A stretch of DNA of 64,000 nucleotides, from NCBI GenBank assembly GCA_016706225.1, contig JADJKB010000025.1:310001-374000 (forward strand). The letters are read 5' to 3'. Under the pieces are notes generated by a model. It made no database searches. It had not been told where the DNA came from and worked only from the letters and a program-made list of their open reading frames with translations. Positions 47,045 through 55,911 of the stretch are shown here, piece after piece; position 1 is the first letter of the stretch; the number at the start of each line of letters is the position of its first letter. This DNA is from Myxococcales bacterium. GTDB lineage: Bacteria; Myxococcota_A; Polyangia; Polyangiales; Polyangiaceae. A program made the position numbers and the translations under genes.

Positions 47045-47251
47045 TCAGTTGCAGCCGCATCCGCTCGCGGCGCCGACGGTGCCGCCGATCGCGCCTTCTT
47101 GAACCGCGGTCATGTGTGCGCGGCCTGGGCTCTCACGGGTGTCCGTCATGCTGGGGTGAGCGAGCTTGGCGCGCTGCCAGGGTGCGACGTCGGCGCAACC
47201 CGCGGACGCGGCGGCGAGAGTCAGCGTCATCGCAAGGACGAGGCAGCGCAT
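47045..47251 (-). CDS. DUF4266-family small lipoprotein
   Basis: 68 residues from ATG 47251. Signal peptide MRCLVLAMTLTLAAASAGC with lipobox SAGC, then the DUF4266 signature DVAPWQRAKLAHPSM and a C-terminal HMTAVQEGAIGGTVGAASGCGCN, where the GCGCN ending is diagnostic. First gene of a four-gene operon (DUF4266, DUF3570, two heme lipoproteins), 24 bp upstream of the DUF3570 gene. Function unknown; the C-terminal Cys pair is a candidate metal or redox site. Confidence 0.85.
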   Translation of the reverse strand: MRCLVLAMTLTLAAASAGCADVAPWQRAKLAHPSMTDTRESPGRAHMTAVQEGAIGGTVGAASGCGCN

Positions 47252-47350
47252 GCGGCGAACTCTACGAGTGCGGACGGCGTTGGTCCAGCGCGCGGGTGTT
47301 TTGGTGATGTGTGCCGTACGACCGGCGAGGTCGCCAGTCGCCAACCGCGA

Positions 47351-48250
47351 CTACGGAGCGAGATCTCCCGGCTTGCTCTCTTTTTCGTTGGCGACCAACC
47401 AACCGTTCGGGATCAGGTTCTTCACGCTCTGCCCGATGCTCCCGATCAGCGCCTTGGCCGCGTCGTAGGCCGCGTCGTCGGTCGGCGCAAAACCTTCGAT
47501 GTTCGCCATGCCACCGAGCACTCGTTTGCCGTCCTCCCGCCCGGCCACCGCCGACAGAGCCGCCGCCAGCTTGCGGCGTTTTTCGGGATCGAGGCCCGAG
47601 CGGAAGAACACCGGCTCGTTCGGCATCTCCGGGGTCGTGGCGACGCTCTCGAGATCCGCCATCCCGGCGGTGGCGCCTGCGTAGGTTGCGGCGCCGGCGG
47701 CCCGACCCGCTCGAACCTCCGAGAGCGCGGCCTCGTGGCTGCCGGCGAAGCTGGGCGTGACGTTGACCTTGGCGTCGGCCAGCAGCTTGGCCGCGAGCAC
47801 GTAGCCGGTCGTGGAGTAGCGGTCGACATACGCCATCTTCTTGCCGTCGAGGTCGGTCAGCTTGGCAATGCCGCTGCCCTTCTTCACGACGAGCTCACCG
47901 TGATGCGTCTCGGCGCCACCCTTGCGGCGCACCCGCAAGCCGGCGTTCACACCGTAGAGCTGCCGGCAGAACAGGTACTCGAACAGCGTGAGCAGTGCCG
48001 CGTCGGTGTTCGGGCTGCCCGCCATGCGCACCGCGGCGTCGCTGCTCGGGGCGACCCGCAACTCGAGCTCGAGTCCGCTCTCGGCCTCGAGCAGCTTCTC
48101 CAGCTCCTTGACCCGCGCGGCATCGGCGCCGTGGGCGGGAGAGAGCACCAACACCAGGGGCGCACCGCGGCTGCCGACTTGGTCCTCTTGCCGGCGGCAG
48201 CTCCAGAGCGCGAGGGCGACCAGGAGCAGCGCGAGCAGGCGGATTCGCAT
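47351..48250 (-). CDS. PhnD-like periplasmic binding lipoprotein
   Basis: 299 residues. Lipobox WSC in MRIRLLALLLVALALWSC, then a type II periplasmic binding fold of the phosphate/phosphonate (PhnD) family: APLVLVLSPAHGADAARVKELEKLLEAESGLELEL, DAALLTLFEYLFCRQLYGVNAGLRVRRKGG, HHGELVVKKGSGIAKLTDLDGKKMAYVDRYSTTGYVLAAKLL, NEPVFFRSGLDPEKRRKLAAALSAVAG. No ABC permease or ATPase gene is next to it, so it is an orphan binding protein; ligand unknown. It lies 17 bp downstream of the GST gene on the same strand. Confidence 0.85.
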   Translation of the reverse strand: MRIRLLALLLVALALWSCRRQEDQVGSRGAPLVLVLSPAHGADAARVKELEKLLEAESGLELELRVAPSSDAAVRMAGSPNTDAALLTLFEYLFCRQLYGVNAGLRVRRKGGAETHHGELVVKKGSGIAKLTDLDGKKMAYVDRYSTTGYVLAAKLLADAKVNVTPSFAGSHEAALSEVRAGRAAGAATYAGATAGMADLESVATTPEMPNEPVFFRSGLDPEKRRKLAAALSAVAGREDGKRVLGGMANIEGFAPTDDAAYDAAKALIGSIGQSVKNLIPNGWLVANEKESKPGDLAP

Positions 48251-48267
48251 GGCGGCGGGATGCTACC

Positions 48268-49032
48268 TCATGCTGTTTTGCGTGGCCGGAACTTTTCGTA
48301 GATGGCGTCGCGCCACTCCACCAGATCGGCGTAACGCTCGGAGAAGCCCGGATCCGTGAAGCTGCTGCGGCTGGCTCGCCCAAGGCGCAGTCCGAAGCTT
48401 GGCGGCGAGACGAACGCGAGCGCCTGGCTCGCGGCGATGTCGGCAAAGCTGAAGGCGTCGAGCAAGGTCTTCGCCGGGCCGGATGCGGGCGAAGCTGCGA
48501 CGGCAGCGCGAAGCTCGTCCAGGGCCAACGTCAGCGCGCGTTCGTGTGCTTGCTGGTCCGCGCGCGTCGCGCCGTATTTCCGGCGCGTGCGCTCGACGCC
48601 GAGGGCCGCGATCTTCACGCCGACGCGGCCAAGGCGCGCTCGCAGTGGTCGGGGCACCATCTCGGCGAGGGCCTCGTCGTCGGCGAGCATCCGCACCAGG
48701 GACAGACCGCGCCCGGCGGCGAGCGCGCGCTCCGACAGCTCGATGAACCGTGTGATTGCGGAGCTGTGCTCCGCAGGAAACAGCCGAGGGCCCGCGCCCC
48801 GCTGGTCGGCCCAGCGGGCGATGGCGGCGGAATCGGCGATGTGCTCGCCCTGGCCGTCGTGGAGCACCGGCACGGACACCGGTCCGCGAAACCGACGCAG
48901 CTTGAGCCGGAGCGCCGGCTCGCCGAGCAACGGTGAGTAACTGACGGCCCGATACTCGATGCCGCGCACCTCGAGGGCAAAGCGCGCCTTCTCGGACCAG
49001 GGTGAGTAGGGCAGGCCGATCAGCTCGATCAC
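48268..49032 (-). CDS. Glutathione S-transferase-like protein
   Basis: 254 residues. The N-terminal thioredoxin-like domain (MIELIGLPYSPWSEKARFALEVRGIEYRAVSYSPLLGEPAL..., with VSVPVLHDGQGEHIADSAAIARWAD as the glutathione-binding cis-Pro and SNAIL-like motif) has Ser at the position of the usual catalytic residue. The C-terminal helical domain contains TLLDAFSFADIAASQALAFVSP, the GST C-terminal signature. A cytoplasmic conjugation or peroxide-related role is possible; substrate unknown. The stop of tamB lies just 6 bp upstream of this start in orientation (same strand), so it may be co-transcribed with tamB. Confidence 0.85.
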   Translation of the reverse strand: MIELIGLPYSPWSEKARFALEVRGIEYRAVSYSPLLGEPALRLKLRRFRGPVSVPVLHDGQGEHIADSAAIARWADQRGAGPRLFPAEHSSAITRFIELSERALAAGRGLSLVRMLADDEALAEMVPRPLRARLGRVGVKIAALGVERTRRKYGATRADQQAHERALTLALDELRAAVAASPASGPAKTLLDAFSFADIAASQALAFVSPPSFGLRLGRASRSSFTDPGFSERYADLVEWRDAIYEKFRPRKTA

Positions 49033-49038
49033 GGTGTT

Positions 49039-52000
49039 CTAATCCTGACTCGCCCAGTCGAAGAACACGGCGGGTCCGCCGCCCAGGCGACTGCCGGCGA
49101 CGACTCCGGCGCCGACCTTGGTGTGGGGTTCGTTCACGAACAGGTGGGCAGCCTCGAGCTCGGCGCTGCTCTGACCCAGCGTGGGCGGTCGGGCGGTCGC
49201 CCGGATACGGCTCTTGCCGCTCTCGGAGTAGCGGTCGGCCTCCATGTGCTGAACGCGCCCGTAGGCCGCGCGCCCGTCGTGGGGATCCGCCCAGGCGTTC
49301 ATGCGCGACAAGAACAGGTTGTGCGGCAGGTTCGCCGCCATGTACGAGAGCAGCACGACGTCATACTCCCGCGGCAGCTGCACGGTGGCGGTGGCTTGCA
49401 TGTCCGGCTGCGACCAGAACTTCACGCGCCCCGCGTTGTAGACCGGGAGCATGTCCCAGAGATCCGCGTTGCCGACGCCGTTCACGTTCGATACGGCCTT
49501 GGCGATGGGCCCGGTCAGGTGCAGGCGCACGTCATTGCCACCGCTCGACGCCAAGGACACGTCCTGCAGGACGACGGGGTTGGGGGCGAGGTGGACGAAC
49601 AGATCCAGCTCACCGCCTGGGTGCGCGGCGTCGAAGTAGATGCGGCTCTTGTGGCGGTGATCGATGCCGTGCAGGCGTCCGCCCAGGGACATGTAACCGT
49701 CGACGACCTTCAGCTCGCCGCGCACGGCGGGTTTCTTCCCGGCGCGGATCGCCACCTCGAGCTCACCCTTTGCGACCAGCTCGAACGGCATCTTCTGCAC
49801 CTTGATGGGCTTGATGATGTGAACGAAGAGGTCCGTCCCGGCGGCGCCCGGTGCGTCCGCTGGTGGAGGGTTTGACGGCGGCGGAGGTGGGGGTTCGCTG
49901 AGGGGTTTTGGTGTCGGCAGCTTCCCGAGCTTCACGCCCGGCTCCCCGAGCGTGAGCACGTCACCCAGGTCGGCCTTCTCGGGCCAGTGCGCCTTGTCGA
50001 GGCGGTCGGGCATCACGAGATCGAGGTTGTGTACGGTGGCGTCGACGCGCCGCCGGGGCTGCGACAGATCGCCGGCGACGCTGATCTTCGCGGTGAGCGC
50101 GGCGCGTGGTGCGTCGGGCATGCCCAAGGTGTCCGTGCCAAAGAGCAGGAAGTCCTTGGCCTGGATCTCGAGATCGAGCCGGTCCGGGCGGAGCTTCCGC
50201 CACGGGACCCGCCCCGTGATGCTGATCCGCCGGTCGGGCTTCTCACGATCGGCCTCGTGGAGCTCCAGCTTTTCGATGCCGAGCGCGTCGTGTGCCGCGC
50301 TGATCGCCAGCTCGACGCGTTCATAACGGCGTTGGCTCTTGGGGATCGGCACGCTGCCGTCGGTGAGACTGAGCTGACCGTCCAAGGTCGCGTCCGCGAG
50401 GCGGCGAGCGCCGTCCGTCGATGCCAGGGAGAATTTCCCGTCCATGTGCCAGTTGAAGGTGCCCTTGGCGCCCGTGTCGGGAAAATCTCGGGTGAGCTTG
50501 GGCAGCAGATTGCCCAGGGGTTTGTCCTTCGCGCGGGCCGTCAGCTGCACTTCGAGCGCCGCCTCGCCGGTCTTCTTCTTCAAGAACTCCGCGAGAGCTG
50601 CGCGCGCCGTGTGCGCACGCAGCGCGAGCGCCTGGCGATCGCTGAGCGGCCCGAGTGACACATCGACGCCCACACTCTCCAGGTTTGCGTCGAGGTTCAC
50701 GCTCGCCCGGCCCGGCTCGCCGGACGCGGTGAGGAAATCGTCGAGCGCGAGCTCACCCTTGGCCGTGGGAGCGTCGAGGGTGCCGTCGACGTGAATCGCT
50801 CCGCCTGCCGCGCCGAGGAACCGCTCGAGCTTCGGCCTGAGCGCGGCCCACTCTTTCAGGTGATGTCTGGGCAGCACGACGTCGACGTTCAGCGCCGAGC
50901 CGCCGAGGCGTTTTTCTTTGATCTTCGCGAACAGCCCCCGGCCGCCCACTCCGAGCGTGCCGCGGGTGCGGAGTGCGTCGAGGCCGGCGGCCTTCACGCC
51001 CAGATCGACGCGGGTCGCCTCGGGCTCGAGCGCGAGCGTCAGCTTGGCATCGATGGGCCCAAGCTCCCCCTTCTGGATCTTCGACAGCGCCAGCTCGACG
51101 TGGCCCGTTGCATCCTTGCGGTTGCCCGCGAGCTCGAAGTCGAGGCCTGCTTTGCCGGAGAGATCTCCGAAACGCTCCGGCGGCAGCGGCAGCGAGCCTA
51201 GATTTTGAGGGCTGACCTTGCCCGCGAGCTTCCACTCGACCTCCTGGGTGCCCCGCGGCAAGAGCGGTGAGCCGCCGAAGCGCGCATCCGCATCGAGGCT
51301 CACCAGCGGAGCCTTGTTCTCGTCGAGCAGCGCCCGGACCGTGGCGGTGGCGTGGCTGCCCTTGCCGTCCGGGGAGAGCCGGCCCCGCACGGCAATGCGT
51401 GGGCGGATCGGCGCAAACGGTACCCAGGCCACCACGTCGAGCGAGACCTCGCCGCTCGGCGCGCTCGAGCTACCACCGAGCTTTGCGTGGGCTTCGAGCG
51501 AGGTCTGGCGCGGGACCTTCGCGAGTTTGTCTGCGACCGCCGGGGGCAAGAGCAGCAGCAGCTCGCCCAGCGTCACCCGCGGCATGTCGAGCTCCACGGC
51601 CAGCGGCCGACCCGCATCGAGCCCGCGCCGGCCCTTCACGGTGATGGGCAGGCGCGCGTTGACGGTGACGAGGGTGTCCGCGCCGCCGGCCCCGCGCCGC
51701 TCGAGCGTGATGATCGCGTCGAGGTTGCGCTTGCCGCCCTTGGCCTTCACGTTCAGCGCGAGTTCGGGTGCGCGCGCGTCGTCGGTGCGTTTGGCCCGGA
51801 CCAGCAAGTCGAGGTCGGCGGACGGGTCTTGTTTCGTGCCTCTGAGGTGGATGGCTCCACTGACCGTACCGTCGATGCCCTGGAGCTTCTTGCCGCGGAG
51901 CGCGGCGAGCGACGACAGGCGCACCCCACTCAGCACGACGTCGGTGTCGAGTTTGTCGAGGCCGAGCGCGCGTTTGCCGGAGGCGTCCGGCTCACCGCGG

Positions 52001-53652
52001 GAGAGGGTCACGTTGCCGTCGAGCTTCACGCTGCCCCCCGCGACGCGCAGGCGCGCCGATGGCAGACTCACGGTCAGCCCCTCATCGAGCTTGCCCTTCA
52101 CCTCGAGCTGAAACTCACCCTTGCCCAGGGAAATTGCACCCGGCGGGACGTTCGACTTGATGGGCACGCCGGCGCGGCGCGCTGCTGCGAGGGCCTGACC
52201 GACGTCACCGCTGAGCTCCACCTTCAGCTCGAGGCGTTTGTCGGCGAGCACGAAGCTGCCGCTTGCTTTCAAGGTTTGATCGAGCGCGTGCAGGGTCAGC
52301 TCGCGGATGGTCACGACGCCTTTGTCGAGCCGACCCCGCAACATCACGTCATCGATGTGAATGCGTCCGATGCGGATCGGGCCCACGTCGAGCCGCACGT
52401 CGGCCTCGATCTCGTCCTTCTTGGCGCCCGTGCCCTTGACCCCCAGGCTCAGTTTCTCGACCTCGACGTCGGGCGCGTCTTTGTTGGAGAGCAGCTTGCG
52501 GCTGGCGATCGAGCTGCCGGTGAGAGTGAGATCGTAGCCGGGGCGGTCGAGCTTGGTGGCGTCGAGCTTGCCATTTAGCGTGAGCTTGCCGCCGGCGCTC
52601 GCGAGCAAGGTGTCGAGGCTCAGATTTTCGGGCTGACCATCGACCTTCACGCGCAGCTGAACGTCGGTCAGAATCAGGGGTTTGCCGAGCAGGGTGTTGA
52701 GCTGTTTTGCGTCGAGGCGCAGGCCGGCGACCAGCGCCCGCTGCGGCCCGCTCAAGCCGTCGGCGTTCGTGCCGCCCTCGAGCTCCAGGGTGTCCAGCAG
52801 CGCGAGCCCTGCCTCCAGCTTGGTGAGCGTCGCGCCGAGCCCGCCTTCACGGAGCTCGACCTCGATGCCGCCGAGGTTGACCGGAGTGGAGTAGCGCGGA
52901 GCGTCCGGCCGCTCGAGCCCGAGGCTGGCGCGCAGCGCGCCCAAGCTGAGCTTGCCATGCCCTTCGATCAGCGCGACGTCGAGGGAGGTCTGGAAATCAC
53001 TGAGCTCGAGCTTCGGACCCTTCGGTGCAGCGCGGGTGAGGGACAATGCGAGGCGCGACACCCTCAGCGTGACGGTCTTTTCACTCGGCACCGCGTCGAG
53101 CGTCGCGTCGACTCCCAGCTCGCGGACGGCGAGCGTGCTGCCGTCGGCTTTGGTCAGGGTCAGGCCCAGCTTCTGAAGAGCGATCTCCCGCACCACGATC
53201 TGCCGGCGGGTCCGGCTCGGGGGTGAGGGCGCGCTCGGCGCGCTCGGTTTGAGCAGGCGCTTCAGGTTTGACACACCGTCGGCGTCTTGCTCGATCGCAA
53301 GGCGCAGTCCCGTCAGTTCGACGCGTTGGATCACCACGCGGGAGGAAGACAGCTCACGCCATGCGGGGACGACGGTCAGCGCATCGAGCTCGACGACCGG
53401 CTTCCCCGTTGCGTCCGAGACCACGACGCCGCCGAGCTCGACGTTCCCGAACAGGTGCAGGCCCAGGCGGGCGATGGCGACCTTGCCGTTCACGCGTTCG
53501 TTCAGCCGAGCCTCGACCTTCTTGCGCAGGAACTCCTGCCCGCTCGCGCTGTGCAAGAAGGCGAGGGCCCCGGCCACGAGCGCGAGCAGGACACTGAGCG
53601 TGACGGCGAACGCACGCGCGATGCGTGTGATGAGGCGACGCCGAGGCCGCAC
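49039..53652 (-). CDS. tamB: TamB/AsmA-like translocation and assembly protein
   Basis: About 1537 residues from GTG 53652 (a TTG at 53673 is also possible; there is no nearby ATG and no strong ribosome site). N-terminal signal anchor RRRLITRIARAFAVTLSVLLALVAGALAFLH, then FLRKKVEARLNERVNGKVAIARLGLHLFGNVELGGVVVSD, the AsmA/TamB-type start. A very long beta-rich body of repeating strands follows, as in lipid-transfer groove proteins, and the C-terminal DUF490/TamB domain (DVRLHLTGPIAKAVSNVNGVGNADLWDML...). Inner-membrane anchored, spanning the periplasm; works with TamA or BamA in outer-membrane biogenesis. The tamA-like gene is 4.8 kb upstream on the same strand, separated by accessory DNA. 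Confidence 0.9.
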   Translation of the reverse strand: MRPRRRLITRIARAFAVTLSVLLALVAGALAFLHSASGQEFLRKKVEARLNERVNGKVAIARLGLHLFGNVELGGVVVSDATGKPVVELDALTVVPAWRELSSSRVVIQRVELTGLRLAIEQDADGVSNLKRLLKPSAPSAPSPPSRTRRQIVVREIALQKLGLTLTKADGSTLAVRELGVDATLDAVPSEKTVTLRVSRLALSLTRAAPKGPKLELSDFQTSLDVALIEGHGKLSLGALRASLGLERPDAPRYSTPVNLGGIEVELREGGLGATLTKLEAGLALLDTLELEGGTNADGLSGPQRALVAGLRLDAKQLNTLLGKPLILTDVQLRVKVDGQPENLSLDTLLASAGGKLTLNGKLDATKLDRPGYDLTLTGSSIASRKLLSNKDAPDVEVEKLSLGVKGTGAKKDEIEADVRLDVGPIRIGRIHIDDVMLRGRLDKGVVTIRELTLHALDQTLKASGSFVLADKRLELKVELSGDVGQALAAARRAGVPIKSNVPPGAISLGKGEFQLEVKGKLDEGLTVSLPSARLRVAGGSVKLDGNVTLSRGEPDASGKRALGLDKLDTDVVLSGVRLSSLAALRGKKLQGIDGTVSGAIHLRGTKQDPSADLDLLVRAKRTDDARAPELALNVKAKGGKRNLDAIITLERRGAGGADTLVTVNARLPITVKGRRGLDAGRPLAVELDMPRVTLGELLLLLPPAVADKLAKVPRQTSLEAHAKLGGSSSAPSGEVSLDVVAWVPFAPIRPRIAVRGRLSPDGKGSHATATVRALLDENKAPLVSLDADARFGGSPLLPRGTQEVEWKLAGKVSPQNLGSLPLPPERFGDLSGKAGLDFELAGNRKDATGHVELALSKIQKGELGPIDAKLTLALEPEATRVDLGVKAAGLDALRTRGTLGVGGRGLFAKIKEKRLGGSALNVDVVLPRHHLKEWAALRPKLERFLGAAGGAIHVDGTLDAPTAKGELALDDFLTASGEPGRASVNLDANLESVGVDVSLGPLSDRQALALRAHTARAALAEFLKKKTGEAALEVQLTARAKDKPLGNLLPKLTRDFPDTGAKGTFNWHMDGKFSLASTDGARRLADATLDGQLSLTDGSVPIPKSQRRYERVELAISAAHDALGIEKLELHEADREKPDRRISITGRVPWRKLRPDRLDLEIQAKDFLLFGTDTLGMPDAPRAALTAKISVAGDLSQPRRRVDATVHNLDLVMPDRLDKAHWPEKADLGDVLTLGEPGVKLGKLPTPKPLSEPPPPPPSNPPPADAPGAAGTDLFVHIIKPIKVQKMPFELVAKGELEVAIRAGKKPAVRGELKVVDGYMSLGGRLHGIDHRHKSRIYFDAAHPGGELDLFVHLAPNPVVLQDVSLASSGGNDVRLHLTGPIAKAVSNVNGVGNADLWDMLPVYNAGRVKFWSQPDMQATATVQLPREYDVVLLSYMAANLPHNLFLSRMNAWADPHDGRAAYGRVQHMEADRYSESGKSRIRATARPPTLGQSSAELEAAHLFVNEPHTKVGAGVVAGSRLGGGPAVFFDWASQD

Positions 53653-53775
53653 CGCCGGAGCCGTGCTCGTCAATGCGCCAGCGAAAATGCTTTGGACGAC
53701 GCCGGGGCGCAAGCAAGGACGCGGCACAGCCTGGCACTTCCCCGCATGGAACAGATTCTGCTCTGTCCGTTCTTC

Positions 53776-54324
53776 ATGAAACCGCTGAGCCAACTTGGGC
53801 CAAGACCCCGGAAGCTCGGCCGCCGGCCCGCGTATCCGAGCGTGGTCGGGGTCGGGCTCGCGGCGGCGCTGGCCGCGTGTGGGAGCAATCCCGATGACGT
53901 CGCCGCGCGGCCGCAGGGCGGTAGCTCGCCGTCCTTGGTCGCGGCCGGCGCGCAGATGGTCGGCGAGGATCGCCGCTCCGACTTCGTGATCGGGCACGTC
54001 GACACCGGGATCGACCCGAGCGCGGCGGCGCGGTTGCAGCGCACGAAGGACAGAGTCGAGGCCACGTGCGCCGGGTGTGAGCTGGCTCCGCGCTGCCAGA
54101 GTCACTGCGGTTGCAAGCACATCGCACTCACCGGGCAACTCGGAGAGATCACCGAGGCGCTGTGTGAGACCGAGGCCGCGTTCGTCGCCGCCGCGGACCG
54201 AGTGGCCGAGGCGATGTTCGCGGAGCAGAACCCCGAGTTCCTCGACCTCTACTATCGCCGGCGGTGGGTCCCGGCGCCGGGTGGACAGCTCACCCGCTTG
54301 CGCTTGGCAGCGGACCGCAGCTGA
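53776..54324 (+). pseudogene. Lipoprotein leader fused in frame to a radical-SAM SPASM tail
   Basis: 182 residues. Residues 1-50 (MKPLSQLGPRPRKLGRRPAY...GVGLAAALAACGSNPDD) are a lipoprotein-type leader with lipobox LAAC. From about residue 58 on, the sequence matches the C-terminus of a SPASM-type radical SAM maturase: AQMVGEDRRSDFVIGHVDTGIDP, then CAGCELAPRCQSHCGCKH (Fe-S ligand cysteines) and LYYRRRW. The radical SAM core with CxxxCxxC is absent. The likely history is a deletion that joined a small lipoprotein/precursor gene to the tail of a maturase gene downstream. A decayed second copy of the tail is at 57217-57390. No clear ribosome site. Whether it is expressed is unknown. Confidence 0.6.
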
Positions 54325-54400
54325 GTCGTCTGCGGGCGAGCCTCGTGTCTGTGCGGAGCATCGCCTCGGGTGTATGCTTCGCCGGGTGAGTTTGCGGGTT
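54106..54400 (+). repeat. Segment duplicated at 57217-57465 (copy 1)
   Basis: Nearly identical to 57217-57465, with an offset of 3111 bp at the left end and 3065 bp at the right; the difference is a 46-bp deletion in the second copy. The segment covers the end of the SPASM tail, its stop codon, and the first codons of a lipoprotein gene (MLRRVSLRVGP here; MLRPVRSRVGP in the intact copy). This copy's lipoprotein start runs into unrelated GAC repeats after about 11 codons. Confidence 0.85.
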
Positions 54401-54435
54401 GGACCCACCGCGATTCCGTGGAATCGACGGGCTCG

Positions 54436-54507
54436 GACTTTGACGGCGACGTTGACCTTGACGGCGACGTTGACGTTGACCTTGACGGCGACGGCGACGT
54501 GGACGTA
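54436..54507 (+). repeat. GAC-hexamer microsatellite
   Basis: Twelve consecutive 6-bp units of the form GACNNN: GACTTT, GACGGC, GACGTT, GACCTT, GACGGC, GACGTT, GACGTT, GACCTT, GACGGC, GACGGC, GACGTG, GACGTA. Read in frame it would encode alternating Asp and Gly/Val/Leu. It sits in the 254-bp gap between the SPASM fusion and the truncated Rpn copy; no gene is supported here. Confidence 0.8.
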
Positions 54508-54578
54508 GCCCCCGCGCACGGTGACGCTCAGAGCATCTTGGTGAGCGTTTCGCCGCGGGCGATCTTGGCAGTCCGACC

Positions 54579-55082
54579 ATGGACACGTTTCGCCCCCGCA
54601 CGCGCACCGAGTCCAAGGCTCTGCACCGCCGCTCGATGACCGCGCTTGGGCGTCTCTCGCTGTTCTGCCTGGACCGCGCTCGTCGCTCCAGTGACCTGTT
54701 GGCCGAGCTCGCTCGCTGGCGCGGCACGGTCGAGGACGTCCTCGCGGCTCCCACCGGCGTGGCGGCACTCGGAGCGGTTTTGCGCTACATTCTCGAAGCC
54801 AGCGAGACCACTGCCGAACAAGTCCAACAGTTGACCCGAGAGCTCGGGCCCAGAGGCGAGGAAGCTTTCATGACCGCTGCGCAGATTTTGAGGGCCGAAG
54901 GCAAGGCCGAAGGCAAGGCCGAGGGCAAGGCCGAGGTGCTGATCAAGCTCCTCGAGCTGAAATTCGGCGGGGTGCCAGCGGCTGCGGTGACCCGCATCCT
55001 CAACGCGCCCGTGACCGATCTCGACCGCTGGGTCGAGCGCGTCATCACCGCGACCACGCTCGACGACGTGATGACCGGCTGA
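54579..55082 (+). pseudogene. 5'-truncated copy of the Rpn-type nuclease gene
   Basis: 167 codons. From about 54603 the sequence is nearly identical to the 3' half of the intact gene at 55912-56910 (offset 1792 bp before, 1828 bp after the internal repeats). It lacks the whole N-terminal PD-(D/E)XK catalytic part; the ATG at 54579 lies in unrelated sequence. It carries three AEGK repeats (12-bp units at 54894-54929) against six in the intact copy. The remaining helical C-terminal region is open and unbroken, so a short protein could be made, but a 5'-truncated duplicate is the simplest reading. Confidence 0.8.
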
Positions 55083-55134
55083 CTCGGACGCCTGCTCAGG
55101 CGGAGCACGTCCATCGAACCCCGCACGTCAGTCG

Positions 55135-55480
55135 TGCGATGATGCACCCGTGAGCGGGAGGACGACGAAGCGTGCGGTCCTGGCGCTGTGCGCAGCACTG
55201 ACGCTGGTGGTCTTGCCCGGCTCGCAGCCCGCGCACGCGCATCCAATCTCGGAACGACGCGCCCCCTCCATCCGCGCGCAGCGCCGGCCCCAGGCCCTTC
55301 CAACTTCACGCGTCTCGCATCGACTCGAGCTGCGACTCCCGGCCTGGGAAGCCGGCGCGAGCACGGATTTGGAGGGGGCAGGCGGCGCGCAGCGGCGCGA
55401 TAGCGCCGCGAGCAACGACCGGGGGAGGCACGAGGACCGCCGTCGAGGCCCAACGCAGATTGGGCGGGCGCTGTGACGGA
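55135..55480 (+). repeat. Leader/inverted-repeat module, copy A
   Basis: One of three copies (A here, B 55517-55862, C 56963-57203). Each begins with an ORF start encoding a good Sec signal (KRAVLALCAALTLVVLPGSQ, then AHAHPISERRAPS), followed by GCCCCCTCC (55261-55269), an interior, and the complementary GGAGGGGGC (55371-55379). Copies A and B are tandem, 382 bp apart and nearly identical. A 108-codon ORF (55150-55476) spans copy A but loses protein-like character after the signal peptide; it is not called as a gene. Nothing else is seen in the 55083-55911 gap. Confidence 0.75.
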
Positions 55481-55516
55481 CTACGCTTCCGAGCATCGCC
55501 CAGCTCAGCGGATTCG

Positions 55517-55862
55517 TGCGATCATGCGGGCATGAGCGGGGCCGCCGTGAAGCGCATGCTCTTGGCGCTGTGCGCAGCGATAGCGCTGGTGGTCTTGCCC
55601 GGCTCGCAGCCCGCGCACGCGCATCCAATCTCGGAACGACGCGCCCCCTCCATCCGCGCGCAGCGCCGGCCCCAGGCCCTTCCAACTTCACGCGTCTCGC
55701 ATCGACTCGAGCTGCGACTCCCGGCCTGGGAAGCCGGCGCGAGCACGGATTTGGAGGGGGCAGGCGGCGCAGCGGCGCGATAGCGCCGCGAGCAACGACC
55801 GGGGAGGCACGAGGACCGCCGTCGAGGCCCAACGCAGATCGGGCGGGCGCAGTGACGGACAA
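55517..55862 (+). repeat. Leader/inverted-repeat module, copy B
   Basis: Tandem duplicate of copy A at 382-bp offset. The leader start differs (MSGAAVKRMLLALCAAIALVV) but from the signal-peptide core onward the DNA is almost identical, with arms GCCCCCTCC at 55643-55651 and GGAGGGGGC at 55753-55761. Lacks one dinucleotide after the right arm relative to copy A, which changes frame, so its ORF ends at 55783. It ends about 50 bp before the intact Rpn gene. Confidence 0.75.
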
Positions 55863-55911
55863 CGTCCGAGCGCGCCTGGGATCCCGCGTGCAAGGGAACT
55901 AGGATGCCGCC

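Noticed and set aside
49952..52578. Plus-strand open frames opposite tamB
   Set aside because: Ser/Arg- and Arg/Glu-rich shadows; tamB is continuous on the other strand.
53653..54768. N-terminal extension of the tamB frame
   Set aside because: Arg/Pro-rich, antisense to the SPASM fusion and repeat DNA; a credible signal anchor begins only near 53650.
55150..55783. Two small exported proteins (ORFs in modules A and B)
   Set aside because: Signal-peptide start is convincing, but the remainder is Arg-rich, frames differ between copies after a 2-bp change, and copy C diverges; treated as repeats.
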